Assembly (NCBI RefSeq): GCF_008329585.1
Contig: NZ_NPKP01000003.1
Location: forward strand, 1-64,000
Reading direction: 5' to 3'
DNA: 64,000 bases
Source of the DNA: Mycolicibacterium sp. P9-22
GTDB taxonomy: Bacteria; Actinomycetota; Actinomycetes; Mycobacteriales; Mycobacteriaceae
A model generated the notes under the pieces. It saw nothing but the letters and a program-made list of their open reading frames with translations. It made no database searches and was not told the origin of the DNA. This document shows, piece after piece, positions 7,990 to 17,858 of the stretch. Both the position numbers and the translations under genes were made by a program. The number at the start of each line of letters is the position of its first letter. Position 1 is the first letter of the stretch.

Positions 7990-8020
7990 AGGCCCCGACC
8001 GGAATTCCCGGTCAGGGCCT
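7990..8020 (+). terminator. Hairpin after the integrase gene
   Basis: AGGCCCCGACCGG and CCGGTCAGGGCCT form 13-base arms with a single mismatch around a 5-base loop, two bases after the integrase stop. There is no T-run, so it is a weak or Rho-assisted terminator. It lies between int and the 3' end of tRNA-Pro, which faces it. Confidence 0.6.
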
Positions 8021-8038
8021 CTACCTGCGATCACACGA

Positions 8039-8113
<75 letters not shown>

Positions 8114-8255
8114 CGTGAAGCCACGACAGCGTATCGCACCCGGGCATCGGAAAGCCAAACGGCTGCCGCAGTCCGGGAAGGATGTCGGACCCCAATGGTG
8201 TTGTAGATGGCAAGGACGCCGTCGGGGGCGGCCCGTGACATGAAGTGAGGCAGAT

Positions 8256-8435
8256 ATGACCGGGTTGGGAGCGGCGATCTACATCGGGTTCTTCGTCTTG
8301 GCTGCGCTGTGGTTGTACCTGAGCGGCCGACGCGAGGATCAGTCCCAGTGGCCCGAGGATTCGAACTGGGCCAGCACCGAGGCCGGTTCCGACGGGTTGA
8401 GCCCCTGGCTGGCCAGCCACTCGTTGTCGAAGTAG
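8256..8435 (+). CDS. Small single-pass membrane protein (59 residues)
   Basis: An ATG with GAGG seven bases upstream opens a 59-residue frame beginning [20 protein letters not shown]. This is one hydrophobic helix, followed by a charged and polar tail ([10 protein letters not shown]...). The last 97 bases run antisense through the end of cds1. The helix plus binding site looks real, but the overlapping half could be open by chance because cds1 is coding opposite. I do not recognise a family. Confidence 0.4.
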   Translation: MTGLGAAIYIGFFVLAALWLYLSGRREDQSQWPEDSNWASTEAGSDGLSPWLASHSLSK

Positions 8436-9442
8436 GTGTCGGCATAACGGTCGCCACTGTCGGCCAGCAGGGTGACCACCGAACCGCTGCGCTGCTGGGC
8501 CATCATCTCGGCCAGCAGCCGGAAAGCGCCCCACACGTTGGTGCCTGTCGACGGTCCCACCCGGCGGCCCAGGACCCGACTGACGTGATGGGATGCGGCC
8601 ACCGAGGCCGCGTCGGGCACCGTCATCATGCGGTCCACCACCCCGGGCAGGAACGAGGGCTCGACCCGCGGCCGCCCGATTCCCTCGATGCGTGAGGACG
8701 CCCCGGTCTCGAACGCCGGGTCTCCCTTGGCGTAGGACGGGAAGAAGGCCGAGTTCTCGGGATCGACGACGCACAGCCGGGTGCGGTGGCGGCGGTAGCG
8801 CAGATAGCGGCCGATGGTGGCACTCGTGCCGCCGGTCCCGGCGCCCACCACGATCCAGTCCGGCACCGGATGCGCTTCGTGACCCATCTGCTCGAAGATC
8901 GATTCGGCGATGTTGTTGTTCCCGCGCCAGTCGGTGGCGCGTTCGGCGTTGGTGAACTGATCCAGGTAATGCCCGCCGGTCTGCTCGGCGAGCCGTTCGG
9001 CCTCCGCATACACCTGGGCCGATGCCGCGACGAAATGGCAACGCCCGCCCTGTGATTCGATGAGCGCGATCTTCGTCGGGCTGGTCGAGGACGGCATCAC
9101 CGCGATGAACGGCAGGCCCAGCAGCGCCGCGAAATACGCCTCGGACACCGCCGTGGAGCCCGATGACGCCTCGATGACGGTGGTGCCCTCGCCGATCCAG
9201 CCGTTGCACAGTGCGTACAGGAACAGCGAGCGCGCCAACCGGTGTTTGAGGCTGCCGGTGATATGCGTCGTCTCGTCCTTGAGATACAGCGCAACGTCGA
9301 ACTCGTCCGCCCACGCCGCCGGCAGCGGATAGCGCAGCAGGTGGGTGTCGGCGCTCCGTCGTGCGTCGGCCTCGATCAACCGGACGGCGTTGTCCACCCA
9401 GTCCCGAGGCCTGCTACAGGCGATATCGCCTCCCGCGCTCAC
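8339..9442 (-). CDS. cds1: L-cysteine desulfhydrase Cds1, PLP-dependent
   Basis: This 367-residue fold-type II PLP enzyme matches M. tuberculosis Rv3684 (Cds1), which breaks L-cysteine into pyruvate, ammonia and hydrogen sulfide. PLP should bind K66 (ITGSLKHR). The SSGST phosphate-type loop, the [17 protein letters not shown] glycine loop and the [11 protein letters not shown] end segment are all present. The GTG at 9442 was chosen because it overlaps the stop of the upstream metallophosphoesterase as GTGA and gives the conserved N-terminus [13 protein letters not shown]. Cytoplasmic. The family is often annotated cysteine synthase, but gene order supports the desulfhydrase. Confidence 0.85.
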   Translation of the reverse strand: MSAGGDIACSRPRDWVDNAVRLIEADARRSADTHLLRYPLPAAWADEFDVALYLKDETTHITGSLKHRLARSLFLYALCNGWIGEGTTVIEASSGSTAVSEAYFAALLGLPFIAVMPSSTSPTKIALIESQGGRCHFVAASAQVYAEAERLAEQTGGHYLDQFTNAERATDWRGNNNIAESIFEQMGHEAHPVPDWIVVGAGTGGTSATIGRYLRYRRHRTRLCVVDPENSAFFPSYAKGDPAFETGASSRIEGIGRPRVEPSFLPGVVDRMMTVPDAASVAASHHVSRVLGRRVGPSTGTNVWGAFRLLAEMMAQQRSGSVVTLLADSGDRYADTYFDNEWLASQGLNPSEPASVLAQFESSGHWD

Positions 9443-10386
9443 CGTGCCGATACGGTCGGATGTGCTTGCCCGGCACGGGTGCCCAGCACCGAGCCCTTGG
9501 TCGGCGTGGCCACCAGGGTCAGCAGGGTGGCCTCCGGCCGGCAGCAGAACCGTACCGGCGCGTACGGGGACGTCCCGATGCCCGCCGACACGTGCAGCTT
9601 CATGTTCGCGCCCCACTGCGATGGGCCCTTGGCCCGTGAGCGGTCCAGTTCGCAGTTGGTCGCGACGGCGCCGTAGAACGGCAGGCACAGCTGCCCGCCG
9701 TGCGTGTGCCCGGCCATCACCAACTGGTAGCCGTCTGCGGCGAACCGGTCCAGCACCCACGGTTCGGGGGAGTGTGTGACGCCCAGGGACAGGTTCGCGG
9801 TCGGGCTGGGCGCTCCGGCGATGGTCTCGTAGCGATCGCGCTTGAGGTGCGGATCGTCCACCCCGGCGGCGGCGATCCGCAGCCCGGCGACGTCGAACTC
9901 GCGGCGGGTGTGCGTCATGTCCAGCCAGCCCCGCTCGGTGAATGCGGCCCGCAGGTCCTGCCAGGGCAGCGGATCACCGTGGATCCGGCGCTTCTTGTTG
10001 AACAGGTAGTTCGCCGGATTCTTGGGCCGCGGCGCGAAATAGTCATTGCTGCCGAACACGAACACCCCGGGCACCGACAGCAGATCGCCGAGGGCCTGCA
10101 CGACGGCGGGCACCGCCTTCTGGTGCGACAGGTTGTCCCCGGTGTTGACCACGAAATCGGGCGCCAACGTCGCCAATTCCCGCAGCCAGGCCTGTTTACG
10201 CCGCTGGCGCGGCAGCATGTGCAGGTCAGACAGGTGCAACACCCGCAGTGGGGTCGATCCCGGTGTCAGCACCGGCATCGTCAGTTCCCGAAGCGCGAAC
10301 GCGTTGCGCTCGATCAACGACGCATAGCCGATCCCTGCGGCCAGGGTGCCGGCCGCGATCGCGGCAGTGTTCTTCAGGTGCGACAT
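9439..10386 (-). CDS. Membrane-anchored metallophosphoesterase (Rv3683-like)
   Basis: This 315-residue calcineurin-like phosphoesterase begins with a hydrophobic segment ([20 protein letters not shown]) that likely anchors it in the membrane. The metal-site motifs occur in order: [13 protein letters not shown], a GSND variant of the usual GNH/D, THSPEP and AGHTHGGQL. The family includes UDP-2,3-diacylglucosamine-type and phosphodiester hydrolases, and the substrate here is unknown. It is coupled to cds1 by a GTGA overlap. The 20-base gap to ponA2 holds a small perfect hairpin (GAGCAG/CTGCTC, 10389-10404). Confidence 0.85.
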   Translation of the reverse strand: MSHLKNTAAIAAGTLAAGIGYASLIERNAFALRELTMPVLTPGSTPLRVLHLSDLHMLPRQRRKQAWLRELATLAPDFVVNTGDNLSHQKAVPAVVQALGDLLSVPGVFVFGSNDYFAPRPKNPANYLFNKKRRIHGDPLPWQDLRAAFTERGWLDMTHTRREFDVAGLRIAAAGVDDPHLKRDRYETIAGAPSPTANLSLGVTHSPEPWVLDRFAADGYQLVMAGHTHGGQLCLPFYGAVATNCELDRSRAKGPSQWGANMKLHVSAGIGTSPYAPVRFCCRPEATLLTLVATPTKGSVLGTRAGQAHPTVSAR

Positions 10387-10406
10387 GTGAGCAGCTTACT
10401 GCTCGG

Positions 10407-12851
10407 TCACGGCACCGGAGGGGGTGGCGGTGGAGGCGGAGGCCCGAGCACCGGCACCGTGATCGGCGGCAGCCCAGGGATCTGGATGACCGTCTCGCCG
10501 ACCGGTGCGGGCAGCCCGGGGATGCCCACCGGCGGTGGTGGCGGTGGCGGTGCGATGCCGTTGCTGGTCTGGATGGTGATGATCGAGCCGGGGATGGTCT
10601 GCCCGGACGGTGACGTACCGACCACGTAACCGGCCGGCGAGGTGCTGTTGACCGGCTGCGGATCGTCGGCGACCTGGAAACCGGCCTCGCGGAGACGTTG
10701 GCGGGCCAGGTCCAGGTTCATCCCGCCCACGCTGGGCACCCGGGAACCCGGTCCGCCCTCGACGTACCGCGGATCCGTCGGCGGCAGCACCACGGTGTCC
10801 GGGGTGATCGGTTTCATCGCCGCGAACCAGGTCCTGGCCGGTTCGTTACCGCCGAACAGGTTGCCCGACCCGCACTGGCGCAACGGGAACGAGCACAGCT
10901 CACTGGGTGTGGTGGAGTCGTCGTAGATGTAGTTCGCCGCGGCGAACTCGCTGGTGAAGCCCAGGAAGGCGGAGGACCGGTTCGACTCGGTGGTGCCCGT
11001 CTTGCCGGACATCGGGAGGTTCCAGCCCACCGAACCGGCCGCGGCGGCAGCCGTGCCCGAACCGGTGTCGTCCTTGCTCAGCGCGTTGGCCAGGGTGTTG
11101 GCCAGGCCCTCGGGCACAACCTGCTCGCAGGTCTCGGTGGTGACCGACACCTCGGTGCCGTTGCGGTCGAAGACCTTGTCGATCGGGTTCGGCGGGCACC
11201 ACGTGCCGCCGGAGGCGATCGTCGCGGCGACATTGGACAGCTCGAGCCCGTTGACCTCGATGGGGCCCAGGGTGAAGGAGCCGAGGTTCTGCCGTTTCAC
11301 GAAGTCGGCGAGGCTCTCGTTGCTGTCCGGGTCGTAGTCGCGGGCCGTGCCGGGCAGCGCATAGGAGCGCAGGCCCAGCCGCACCGACATGTCGACGGCC
11401 CTCTGCACGCCCACCTGCGAGATCAGCTTCGCGAAAGCGGTGTTCGGTGAGGTGGCCAGCGCATCGGTGATGTTCATCGAGCCCCGGTAGCCACCGGCGT
11501 TGCGCACACACCAGGTGGCCGGCGGGCAACCCGGCGAACTGCTGCTGCCCAGCCCCTTGGCCTGGAACGCCGGCGGCACCGGAAGCTGGGTGTCGATCCC
11601 CATGCCCATCTCCATGCCGGCGGCGACGGTGAAGATCTTGAAGACCGACCCCGCGCCGTTGCCGGCCAGCGTGAAGGGCTGCGGTTGCATGGTCTCGCCG
11701 GCGTCGGTGTTCAGGCCGTAGGTGCGGTTACTGGCCATCGCCACCACCGGATGGGCCTGCTTGCCCGGCCGGACGACGCTCATCACACTGGCGACACCCT
11801 CGATATCCGGTGGGGCGTACTGGTTGATCGCCGATTTGATGTTGGCCTGCACGTCGGGGTCCAGCGTCGTCTTGATCAGATACCCGCCCTTGGCGATCTG
11901 CTCCTTGCTGATCCCGGCCCGGGCCAGGTACTCCAGCGCGTAATCGCAGAAGAAGGCGCGGTCGCCGGCCGCGATGCACCCGCGCGGCAACTCGTTGGGG
12001 GTCGGCAGCACGCCCAGCGGCTCCTGCCTGGCCGCCCGCAGCGCCTCGGCTTCCTGCGGGATGTTCTCGATCATGGTGTCCAGCACCAGGTTCCGGCGGG
12101 CCAGCGCACCCTCGGGGTTGGTGTAGGGATTCAGCACGCTGGTGGACTGCACCATGCCGGCCAGCAGCGCGGCCTGCTGCCAGTTCAGCTCGGAGGCGTT
12201 GACACCGAAGTAGGTCTGGGCGGCGTCCTGGACCCCGAAGGCGCCGTTACCGAAGGAGACCAGGTTCAGATACCTGGTCAGGATCTCCGGTTTGGTCAGC
12301 GTCTTGTCCAGCGTCAACGCCATCCGGATCTCCCGCAGCTTGCGGGCCGGGGTGGTCTCGATGGCCGCACGCTTCTCGGCATCGGTCTGCGCGACCACCA
12401 GCAGCTGGTAGTTCTTCACGTACTGCTGCTCGATGGTGGAACCGCCGCGGGTGTCCAGGTTCCCGGAGAGATAACCGGACAGGCCGGTCAGCGTTCCCTG
12501 CCAGTCCACGCCGTTGTGTTCGGCGAACCGCTTGTCCTCGATGGAGACGATCGCCAGTTTCATGGTGTTGGCGATCTGCTCGGTGGGCACCTCGAAGCGG
12601 CGCTGGGTGTAGAGCCAGGCGATCGGGTTGCCGCGGGCATCCGTCATCGTCGACACCGCCGGGATGTCGCCCTCGACCAACTGGGCCGACCCGTTGGCCA
12701 CCACATCGGAGGCCCGGTTGGACATCAGGCCGATCCCGCCGACGACGGGGAACATCAATCCGGCGGCGATGACCGCGGCCAGCAGGCAGCACCACATCAG
12801 TTTGATGACCGTCACCGCTACCGGCGGACGTGTCGGGGGCTGCTCAGGCAT
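10407..12851 (-). CDS. ponA2: Class A penicillin-binding protein PonA2 with PASTA domain
   Basis: This 814-residue bifunctional peptidoglycan synthase has one membrane helix (about 12-40). The glycosyltransferase domain follows, with E105 in SIEDKRFAEHNG and RGGSTIEQQYVKNY. The transpeptidase domain carries AGSVFK (acyl-serine in SxxK), SPNT (SxN) and SGKTGTTE (KTG). A PASTA domain and a Pro-rich C-terminus complete it. Length and domain order match M. tuberculosis PonA2 (Rv3682), which polymerises and crosslinks the wall and aids survival under stress and in stationary phase. It lies upstream of the metallophosphoesterase and cds1 on the same strand, divergent from whiB4 as in M. tuberculosis. 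Confidence 0.95.
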   Translation of the reverse strand: MPEQPPTRPPVAVTVIKLMWCCLLAAVIAAGLMFPVVGGIGLMSNRASDVVANGSAQLVEGDIPAVSTMTDARGNPIAWLYTQRRFEVPTEQIANTMKLAIVSIEDKRFAEHNGVDWQGTLTGLSGYLSGNLDTRGGSTIEQQYVKNYQLLVVAQTDAEKRAAIETTPARKLREIRMALTLDKTLTKPEILTRYLNLVSFGNGAFGVQDAAQTYFGVNASELNWQQAALLAGMVQSTSVLNPYTNPEGALARRNLVLDTMIENIPQEAEALRAARQEPLGVLPTPNELPRGCIAAGDRAFFCDYALEYLARAGISKEQIAKGGYLIKTTLDPDVQANIKSAINQYAPPDIEGVASVMSVVRPGKQAHPVVAMASNRTYGLNTDAGETMQPQPFTLAGNGAGSVFKIFTVAAGMEMGMGIDTQLPVPPAFQAKGLGSSSSPGCPPATWCVRNAGGYRGSMNITDALATSPNTAFAKLISQVGVQRAVDMSVRLGLRSYALPGTARDYDPDSNESLADFVKRQNLGSFTLGPIEVNGLELSNVAATIASGGTWCPPNPIDKVFDRNGTEVSVTTETCEQVVPEGLANTLANALSKDDTGSGTAAAAAGSVGWNLPMSGKTGTTESNRSSAFLGFTSEFAAANYIYDDSTTPSELCSFPLRQCGSGNLFGGNEPARTWFAAMKPITPDTVVLPPTDPRYVEGGPGSRVPSVGGMNLDLARQRLREAGFQVADDPQPVNSTSPAGYVVGTSPSGQTIPGSIITIQTSNGIAPPPPPPPVGIPGLPAPVGETVIQIPGLPPITVPVLGPPPPPPPPPVP

Positions 12852-13076
12852 GAGTTACAGAGTAGCCAGCGGGTCCAAACGGGGCCCGCGAGCCGGGCAA
12901 ATACCGATTTCGGGGGCCTGACGGCACGGTCGTCCCAAAAAAGCGTGATCTGACTGTTGCGTAAAAGGCCACTGACCACCTAGCTTGGACACACAATGCG
13001 ATTCAGGTAACACTCTGGACGCAATGTGGCGCAGATTACATCTACGTGTTATGTAGTCCGGACGAAGGGATTGCTG

Positions 13077-13433
13077 GTGTCAGTCACATCATCTGCCACA
13101 CACAAGATTGGCGATAGCCCCCAACTCCACGCTGCCGCCCCCGGAGCTGAGGCCGAGGCCAGGATCGCATGGGTTTCGCAGGCGCGCTGCAGGCAGGCCG
13201 ACCCCGATGAGCTGTTCGTGCGTGGAGCCGCCCAGCGCAAGGCGGCGGTCATCTGCCGGCACTGCCCCGTCATCGCCGAATGCGGCGCGGACGCCCTGGA
13301 CAACAAGGTCGAGTTCGGCGTCTGGGGCGGTATGACCGAGCGCCAGCGCCGCGCCCTGCTCAAGCAGCATCCCGAGGTGGTTTCCTGGGCCGACTTCTTC
13401 GCCGCCCAGCGCAAGCACCGCAGCGCGGTCTAG
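13077..13433 (+). CDS. whiB4: WhiB4 redox-sensing iron-sulfur regulator
   Basis: This 118-residue WhiB protein carries the cluster-binding cysteines: one in ARCRQADP, then [11 protein letters not shown] (C-x2-C-x5-C). The GVWGG turn follows, then the basic tail [11 protein letters not shown] that contacts DNA or sigma. It corresponds to Rv3681c, which senses oxidation and tunes antioxidant genes. I chose the GTG at 13077, preceded by GAAGGGA six bases upstream; earlier in-frame codons lack a binding site. Its stop codon overlaps that of the convergent Get3-like gene in the palindrome CTAG. Confidence 0.93.
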   Translation: MSVTSSATHKIGDSPQLHAAAPGAEAEARIAWVSQARCRQADPDELFVRGAAQRKAAVICRHCPVIAECGADALDNKVEFGVWGGMTERQRRALLKQHPEVVSWADFFAAQRKHRSAV

Positions 13434-14563
13434 CCTGCCGCGACGCCCGTGAGCTGATCGCCGATGGCGCGCAGCGCTTCCAGATCCGATACGTCGAATG
13501 GAAGTGACGGCACCCCGACGATCGCCACGTGCGGGTTGGCTCCGGTGAACCGCGACAGCAGTCGTACCTCCCGCTTGGCGGTGGCCGCCCGCGCTGCGTG
13601 CACGCGCAACACCGCGGCGGTCAACCCGCCCTCCCCCTGGGCGGCGTCCAGCTGATCGGCGGCTTCGGCCGCCTTTTCACCGGCCAGGCTGGTCAGCGTC
13701 GGGTGCGTGCGGTTGAGGATCAGACCGGCCAGTGGCATGTTCTCCTGCGACAGCCGGTCGACGAAGAACGAAGCCTCGCGTAACGCATCCGGTTCGGCCG
13801 CCGAGACCACCACGAACTGGGTGCCCCGTCGCTTGAGCAGCTCGTAGGTCTTGTCGGCCTTCTGCCGGAACCCGTCGAACGTGGCGTCCAGCGCCTGCAC
13901 GAAACCTGCTGCATCGGAAAGCATCTGAGATCCGAGCACCGTCGACAGCGCCTTCATCGCCAACCCGACGGCGCCGGTGACGAGCTTGCCGATGCCGCGG
14001 CCCGGGGCCAGCAGCAGTCGCCACAGCCTGCTGTCCATGAAGCTGCCGAGTCGTTTCGGTGCATCCAGGAAGTCCAGCGCGTTGCGCGACGGCGGGGTGT
14101 CCACCACGATCAGGTCCCATTTGTCCTCGGCCAGCAACTGGCCGAGTTTCTCCATTGCCATGTACTCCTGTGTGCCCGCCAGCGACGTCGCCACAGTCTG
14201 GTAGAACTGGTTCTCCAGAATCGCTTCTGCGCGTTCGGAATCCGATGAGTACTGCAGCACCATCTCATCGAAGGTGCGGCGCATGTCGAGCATCATGGCG
14301 TGCAGCTCGCCGGTCACCTCGGGTGCCAGCGGAACTCGCTGCGGGTTGTTGCCCAGACTCTCGATGCCCAGTGCCTGCGCCAGCCGCTTGGCCGGGTCGA
14401 TGGTCAGAACCACCACGGTGCGGCCGTTTTCGGCCGCGCGCAGCGCCATCGCCGCTGCCGTGGTGGTCTTGCCCACGCCGCCGGCGCCGCAGCACACGAC
14501 GACCCGGTTCGCGGTGTCGGCCAGAATGGCGCCCAGGTCCAGGGTGGGTGGGGTGGTGCTCAC
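13430..14563 (-). CDS. bagB: Get3/ArsA-like ATPase, second subunit (Rv3680-like, BagB)
   Basis: This 377-residue P-loop ATPase of the ArsA/Get3 family has the deviant Walker [15 protein letters not shown] near residue 25. Switch segments include [15 protein letters not shown]. It matches M. tuberculosis Rv3680, the partner of Rv3679; the pair has been described as bacterial Get3-like proteins BagA/BagB that protect against glycerol-derived and nitrosative stress. It lies three bases downstream of the bagA stop, so the two are one operon. No arsenic efflux genes are near, which argues against an arsenical pump. Confidence 0.88.
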   Translation of the reverse strand: MSTTPPTLDLGAILADTANRVVVCCGAGGVGKTTTAAAMALRAAENGRTVVVLTIDPAKRLAQALGIESLGNNPQRVPLAPEVTGELHAMMLDMRRTFDEMVLQYSSDSERAEAILENQFYQTVATSLAGTQEYMAMEKLGQLLAEDKWDLIVVDTPPSRNALDFLDAPKRLGSFMDSRLWRLLLAPGRGIGKLVTGAVGLAMKALSTVLGSQMLSDAAGFVQALDATFDGFRQKADKTYELLKRRGTQFVVVSAAEPDALREASFFVDRLSQENMPLAGLILNRTHPTLTSLAGEKAAEAADQLDAAQGEGGLTAAVLRVHAARAATAKREVRLLSRFTGANPHVAIVGVPSLPFDVSDLEALRAIGDQLTGVAAG

Positions 14564-14566
14564 GGG

Positions 14567-15595
14567 TTACCTCACTCCTTGGGCGGCAAGTGCTTCGGCG
14601 AGTTCGTAAAGGCTGCCGAGGTCGACACCGTCGGCGATGGCGGGAAGTTCCAGCCGGGCCACGTCGAGATCCTCGAGCAGTTCCGCGCTCTCGGTCCGCG
14701 CGGCGATCCGGGTGGCGTGCTGGATGGATTCTGTCAGCAGCCCGGCGAAGTCGTTGTCCGACAATGTGATACCGGCGGATTCGAGACCGGCGCGGACGGT
14801 GTCGGCGTCGACGTCGCCCTCGGCGGCCTTGGTGAGGTCTGCAGCGGAAAGGTGCGAGGGGATATTGCGGTTGACGATGACGCTGCCGATGGGCAGATCC
14901 AGTTCGCGCAGTTCGTTGATCGCCTCGATGGTCTCCTGCACGGGCAGCGCCTCCAGCAGCGTCACCAAGTGGATCGCGGTGAGATCCGAATGCAGGATCT
15001 TGACCACCCCTTCGGCCTGGGAGTGCACCGGGCCGCCCTTGGCCAGTTCCGAGACCGCCTTGGTGACATCGAGGAAGCGTGAGATGCGCCCGGTCGGGGG
15101 CGCATCGACGACGATCGCGTCGTAGGCGGTCTGGCCGCTTTTCGCCGGTTTGTCGTTGCGCACCACGATCTCTTTGATCTTGCCGGTGAGCAGCACATCC
15201 CGCAGGCCCGGCGCGATCGTGGTGGCGAACTCGACCGCACCGATGCGGCGCATCGCCCGGCCGGCGATGCCGAGGTTGTAGAACATGTCGAGGTACTCCA
15301 GAAACGCCGCCTCGGTGTCGATGGCGAGCGCGTTGACCTGCCCGCCACCGTCGGCGGTGGCGACCTTCACTTCCTTGTAGGGAAGCGGTGGCACGTCGAA
15401 CAGCTGGGCGATGCCCTGGCGCCCTTCGACCTCCACCAGCAGCACCTTGCGGCCCCCGGCGGCCAGCGCCAGCGCCAGTGCCGCCGCGATCGTCGACTTC
15501 CCGGTGCCGCCCTTGCCGGTGACGAAGTGCAGCCGGGCCTTGGTCAGTCGGGACGGCCAGCCGACCGGTTTGCGGTCGTTGGATTCGTGTTCCAC
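14567..15595 (-). CDS. bagA: Get3/ArsA-like ATPase, first subunit (Rv3679-like, BagA)
   Basis: This 342-residue ArsA/Get3-type ATPase has Walker A GKGGTGKSTIAAAL near residue 27 and the switch segment VVDAPPTGRISRFLD. It is shorter than its downstream partner, and the two presumably form a heterodimer, as proposed for Rv3679-Rv3680. The start is a GTG at 15595. The upstream gap to the divergent DUF4177 gene is only 48 bases, so the promoters are close together. Confidence 0.88.
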   Translation of the reverse strand: MEHESNDRKPVGWPSRLTKARLHFVTGKGGTGKSTIAAALALALAAGGRKVLLVEVEGRQGIAQLFDVPPLPYKEVKVATADGGGQVNALAIDTEAAFLEYLDMFYNLGIAGRAMRRIGAVEFATTIAPGLRDVLLTGKIKEIVVRNDKPAKSGQTAYDAIVVDAPPTGRISRFLDVTKAVSELAKGGPVHSQAEGVVKILHSDLTAIHLVTLLEALPVQETIEAINELRELDLPIGSVIVNRNIPSHLSAADLTKAAEGDVDADTVRAGLESAGITLSDNDFAGLLTESIQHATRIAARTESAELLEDLDVARLELPAIADGVDLGSLYELAEALAAQGVR

Positions 15596-15643
15596 GCCTG
15601 CATGCTATCCATGCGTACCGCGCGTCCGGATAAGCTCGCCCAC

Positions 15644-15805
15644 ATGAGCGAGTTAACCCGTTGGGAATACGCCACAGTCCCGCTGCTGACGCATGCGACC
15701 AAGCAGATCCTCGATACCTGGGGTGTCGACGGCTGGGAACTGGTGTCGGTGCTGCCCGGCCCGACCGGTGAGCAGCACGTCGCCTACCTGAAGCGTCCCA
15801 AGTGA
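15644..15805 (+). CDS. Small DUF4177-type protein
   Basis: This 53-residue protein begins MSELTRWEYATVPLLTHAT and contains WGVDGWELVSVLPGP, the signature of small DUF4177-like proteins of unknown role. The ATG at 15644 gives the natural N-terminus. The stop overlaps the GTG of the RidA gene as GTGA, so it is the first of three coupled genes (DUF4177, RidA, metallo-hydrolase), the same order as in M. tuberculosis around Rv3678. Confidence 0.85.
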   Translation: MSELTRWEYATVPLLTHATKQILDTWGVDGWELVSVLPGPTGEQHVAYLKRPK

Positions 15806-16257
15806 CGGTCACCTCCAGGCTGGCCGAGTTGGGCATCGAGTTGCCCGCCGTGGTGGCGCCGCTGGCGGCGTACGTGCCCGCGGTGCGGACCGGAAACCTG
15901 GTCTACACCGCCGGGCAGCTGCCGATCAGCGACGGTGCACTGCTGGCGACCGGCAAGGTCGGCGCCGAGGTCACCGCCGAGCAGGCCAAGGACCTGGCCC
16001 GCCAGTGCGGACTCAACGCGCTGGCCGCCGTGCACTCGCTGGTGGGGATCGACGCGGTGGTCAAGGTGGTCAAGGTCGTCGGTTTCGTCGCCTCGGCGCC
16101 GGGATTCGACGGACAGCCCGGCGTCATCAACGGCGCCTCCGAACTGTTCGGTGAGATCTTCGGCGAGGCCGGCGCGCACGCGCGGTCCGCGGTCGGGGTT
16201 TCTGAGCTGCCGCGCAACGCCCCGGTGGAGGTTGAGGTAATAGTCGAGGTGTCATGA
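15802..16257 (+). CDS. RidA/YjgF-family enamine/imine deaminase
   Basis: This 151-residue RidA-like protein (Rv3678c position) has the family features VYTAGQLPISDG near residue 35, GLNALAAVHSLVG, and a NGASELFGEIFGEAGAHARSA region. The last holds the arginine that binds the substrate carboxylate, followed by LPRNAPVEVE. By family it hydrolyses reactive enamine or imine intermediates from PLP enzymes in the cytoplasm. It is coupled on both sides by GTGA and ATGA overlaps. Confidence 0.88.
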   Translation: MTVTSRLAELGIELPAVVAPLAAYVPAVRTGNLVYTAGQLPISDGALLATGKVGAEVTAEQAKDLARQCGLNALAAVHSLVGIDAVVKVVKVVGFVASAPGFDGQPGVINGASELFGEIFGEAGAHARSAVGVSELPRNAPVEVEVIVEVS

Positions 16258-17036
16258 CCCATCCCGCGTACGGCGTCCTGAGACCGGTCTTGGCAACGGA
16301 CACGGTGACGGCATCCGTTCTACTGTGCGACAACCCCGGCATCATGACGCTGGACGGCACCAACACCTGGGTGCTGCGCGGGCCCCGCAGCGACGAGATG
16401 GTGATTGTCGATCCCGGCCCCGACGACGTCGCGCACATCGAGCGGATCGCCGCACTGGGCCGGATTGCGCTGGTGTTGATCAGCCACAAGCACGGTGACC
16501 ACACCGACGGCATCGACATGCTGGTCGAACGCACCGGAGCGGTGGTCCGCGCGGTCGGCAGCGGGTTCCTGCGGGGGATGGGCGGACCGCTGACCGATGG
16601 CGAGCTGATCGATGCCGCCGGTCTGCGCATCACGGTGATGGCCACCCCGGGACATACCGCGGACTCGCTGTCGTTCCTCGTCGATGACGCGGTGCTGACC
16701 GCAGACACCGTGCTGGGCCGCGGCACCACCGTCATCGATGACGAAGACGGCAGCCTGGCGGACTACCTGGAATCGCTGCGCCGGCTCCACGGGCTGGGCC
16801 GACGCAGGGTGCTGCCCGGGCACGGCCCCGATCTCGCGGACATCGAAGCGGTCAGCGCCAGATACCTGGCCCATCGTGAGGAGCGGCTCAACCAGGTCCG
16901 CGGCGCGTTGCGCGCACTGGGCGAGGACGCCACCGCGAAACAGGTCGTCGCACACGTCTACACGGATGTGGACAAGAAGCTGTGGCCGGCGGCCGAGAAA
17001 TCGACGCAGGCCCAGCTGGACTACCTCAGACGATAA
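16254..17036 (+). CDS. Metallo-beta-lactamase-fold hydrolase (Rv3677c-like)
   Basis: This 260-residue MBL-fold protein resembles LACTB2-type enzymes. The metal motif is SHKHGDHTDG, followed by TPGHTADS, LTADTVLG and LPGHGP. The C-terminal 50 residues (DATAKQVVAHVYTDVDKKLW...) form the small winged-helix extension common in this subgroup. The substrate is unknown: RNA, thioester or glutathione-type substrates occur in the fold. The ATG overlaps the RidA stop. It is followed at 30 bases by the end of the convergent crp gene. Confidence 0.85.
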   Translation: MTHPAYGVLRPVLATDTVTASVLLCDNPGIMTLDGTNTWVLRGPRSDEMVIVDPGPDDVAHIERIAALGRIALVLISHKHGDHTDGIDMLVERTGAVVRAVGSGFLRGMGGPLTDGELIDAAGLRITVMATPGHTADSLSFLVDDAVLTADTVLGRGTTVIDDEDGSLADYLESLRRLHGLGRRRVLPGHGPDLADIEAVSARYLAHREERLNQVRGALRALGEDATAKQVVAHVYTDVDKKLWPAAEKSTQAQLDYLRR

Positions 17037-17066
17037 GAAGCGCGCACCCTGCTCGATGCTCGCTCG

Positions 17067-17741
17067 TTACCTCGCTCGGCGGGCCAGCCGCTCGGAGTCG
17101 CTGATCAGGACGCTCTTGCCCTCGAGCCGGATCCAGCCGCGGTGCGCGAAATCGGCCAGTGCCTTGTTCACGGTCTCGCGGGAGGCGCCGACGAGCTGGG
17201 CGATCTCCTCCTGCGTCAGGTCGTGGGTGACGCGCAGTGCGCCGCCCTCCTGCGTGCCGAAACGCTGGGCCAGCTGTAGCAGTTGCTTGGCGACCCGGCC
17301 GGGCACGTCGGTGAAGATGAGGTCGGCCAGGTTGTTGTTGGTGCGGCGCAGGCGGCGGGCCAGCACGCGCAGCAGCTGCTCGGCGATCTCGGGGCGGTCC
17401 GCGATCCAGGCACGCAAGGCTTCGCGGTCCATCGAGACGGCACGCACCTCGGTGATCGTGGTGGCGCTGGAGGTACGCGGGCCGGGGTCGAAGATCGACA
17501 GCTCGCCGAACATGTCCGACGGGCCCATGATCGTCAGCAGGTTCTCCCGGCCGTCAGGGGAACGCCGGCCGATCTTCACCTTGCCGGACGTGATGATGTA
17601 GAGCCGGTCACCGGGTTCGCCTTCGGCGAACACCGTGTGTCCGCGCGGAAAGTCGACGGGCTGCAGCTGTTTGGTCAGTGCAGCGACCGCGGTGGGTTCT
17701 ACCCCTTGGAAGATTCCGGCCCTGGCCAGGATCTCGTCCAC
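17067..17741 (-). CDS. crp: cAMP receptor protein Crp
   Basis: This 224-residue Crp/Fnr regulator is nearly identical to M. tuberculosis Rv3676. An N-terminal cyclic-nucleotide domain carries [18 protein letters not shown], the phosphate-binding cassette. A long dimer helix and a C-terminal winged helix ([19 protein letters not shown]) follow. It controls genes for growth, persistence and respiration in response to cAMP; a class III cyclase is encoded in this window at 40613. GTG start at 17741 with GAGGGG upstream. Confidence 0.96.
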   Translation of the reverse strand: MDEILARAGIFQGVEPTAVAALTKQLQPVDFPRGHTVFAEGEPGDRLYIITSGKVKIGRRSPDGRENLLTIMGPSDMFGELSIFDPGPRTSSATTITEVRAVSMDREALRAWIADRPEIAEQLLRVLARRLRRTNNNLADLIFTDVPGRVAKQLLQLAQRFGTQEGGALRVTHDLTQEEIAQLVGASRETVNKALADFAHRGWIRLEGKSVLISDSERLARRAR

Positions 17742-17858
17742 GTTGCCCCTCTTAAGCTCATCGGGTGATATGTCATGCGTATCAAACCTGCGGTGGCTGA
17801 CCGCCTAGCTTGTTAGCGAATTCAGTCTAGAGGTTGGCCCGCCGACGACGAGCCAACG

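Noticed and set aside
14265..15836. 523-residue frame across both Get3-like genes
   Set aside because: Wrong-frame reading of two genes with clear P-loop motifs; composition is Arg/Gly/His-rich without any domain.
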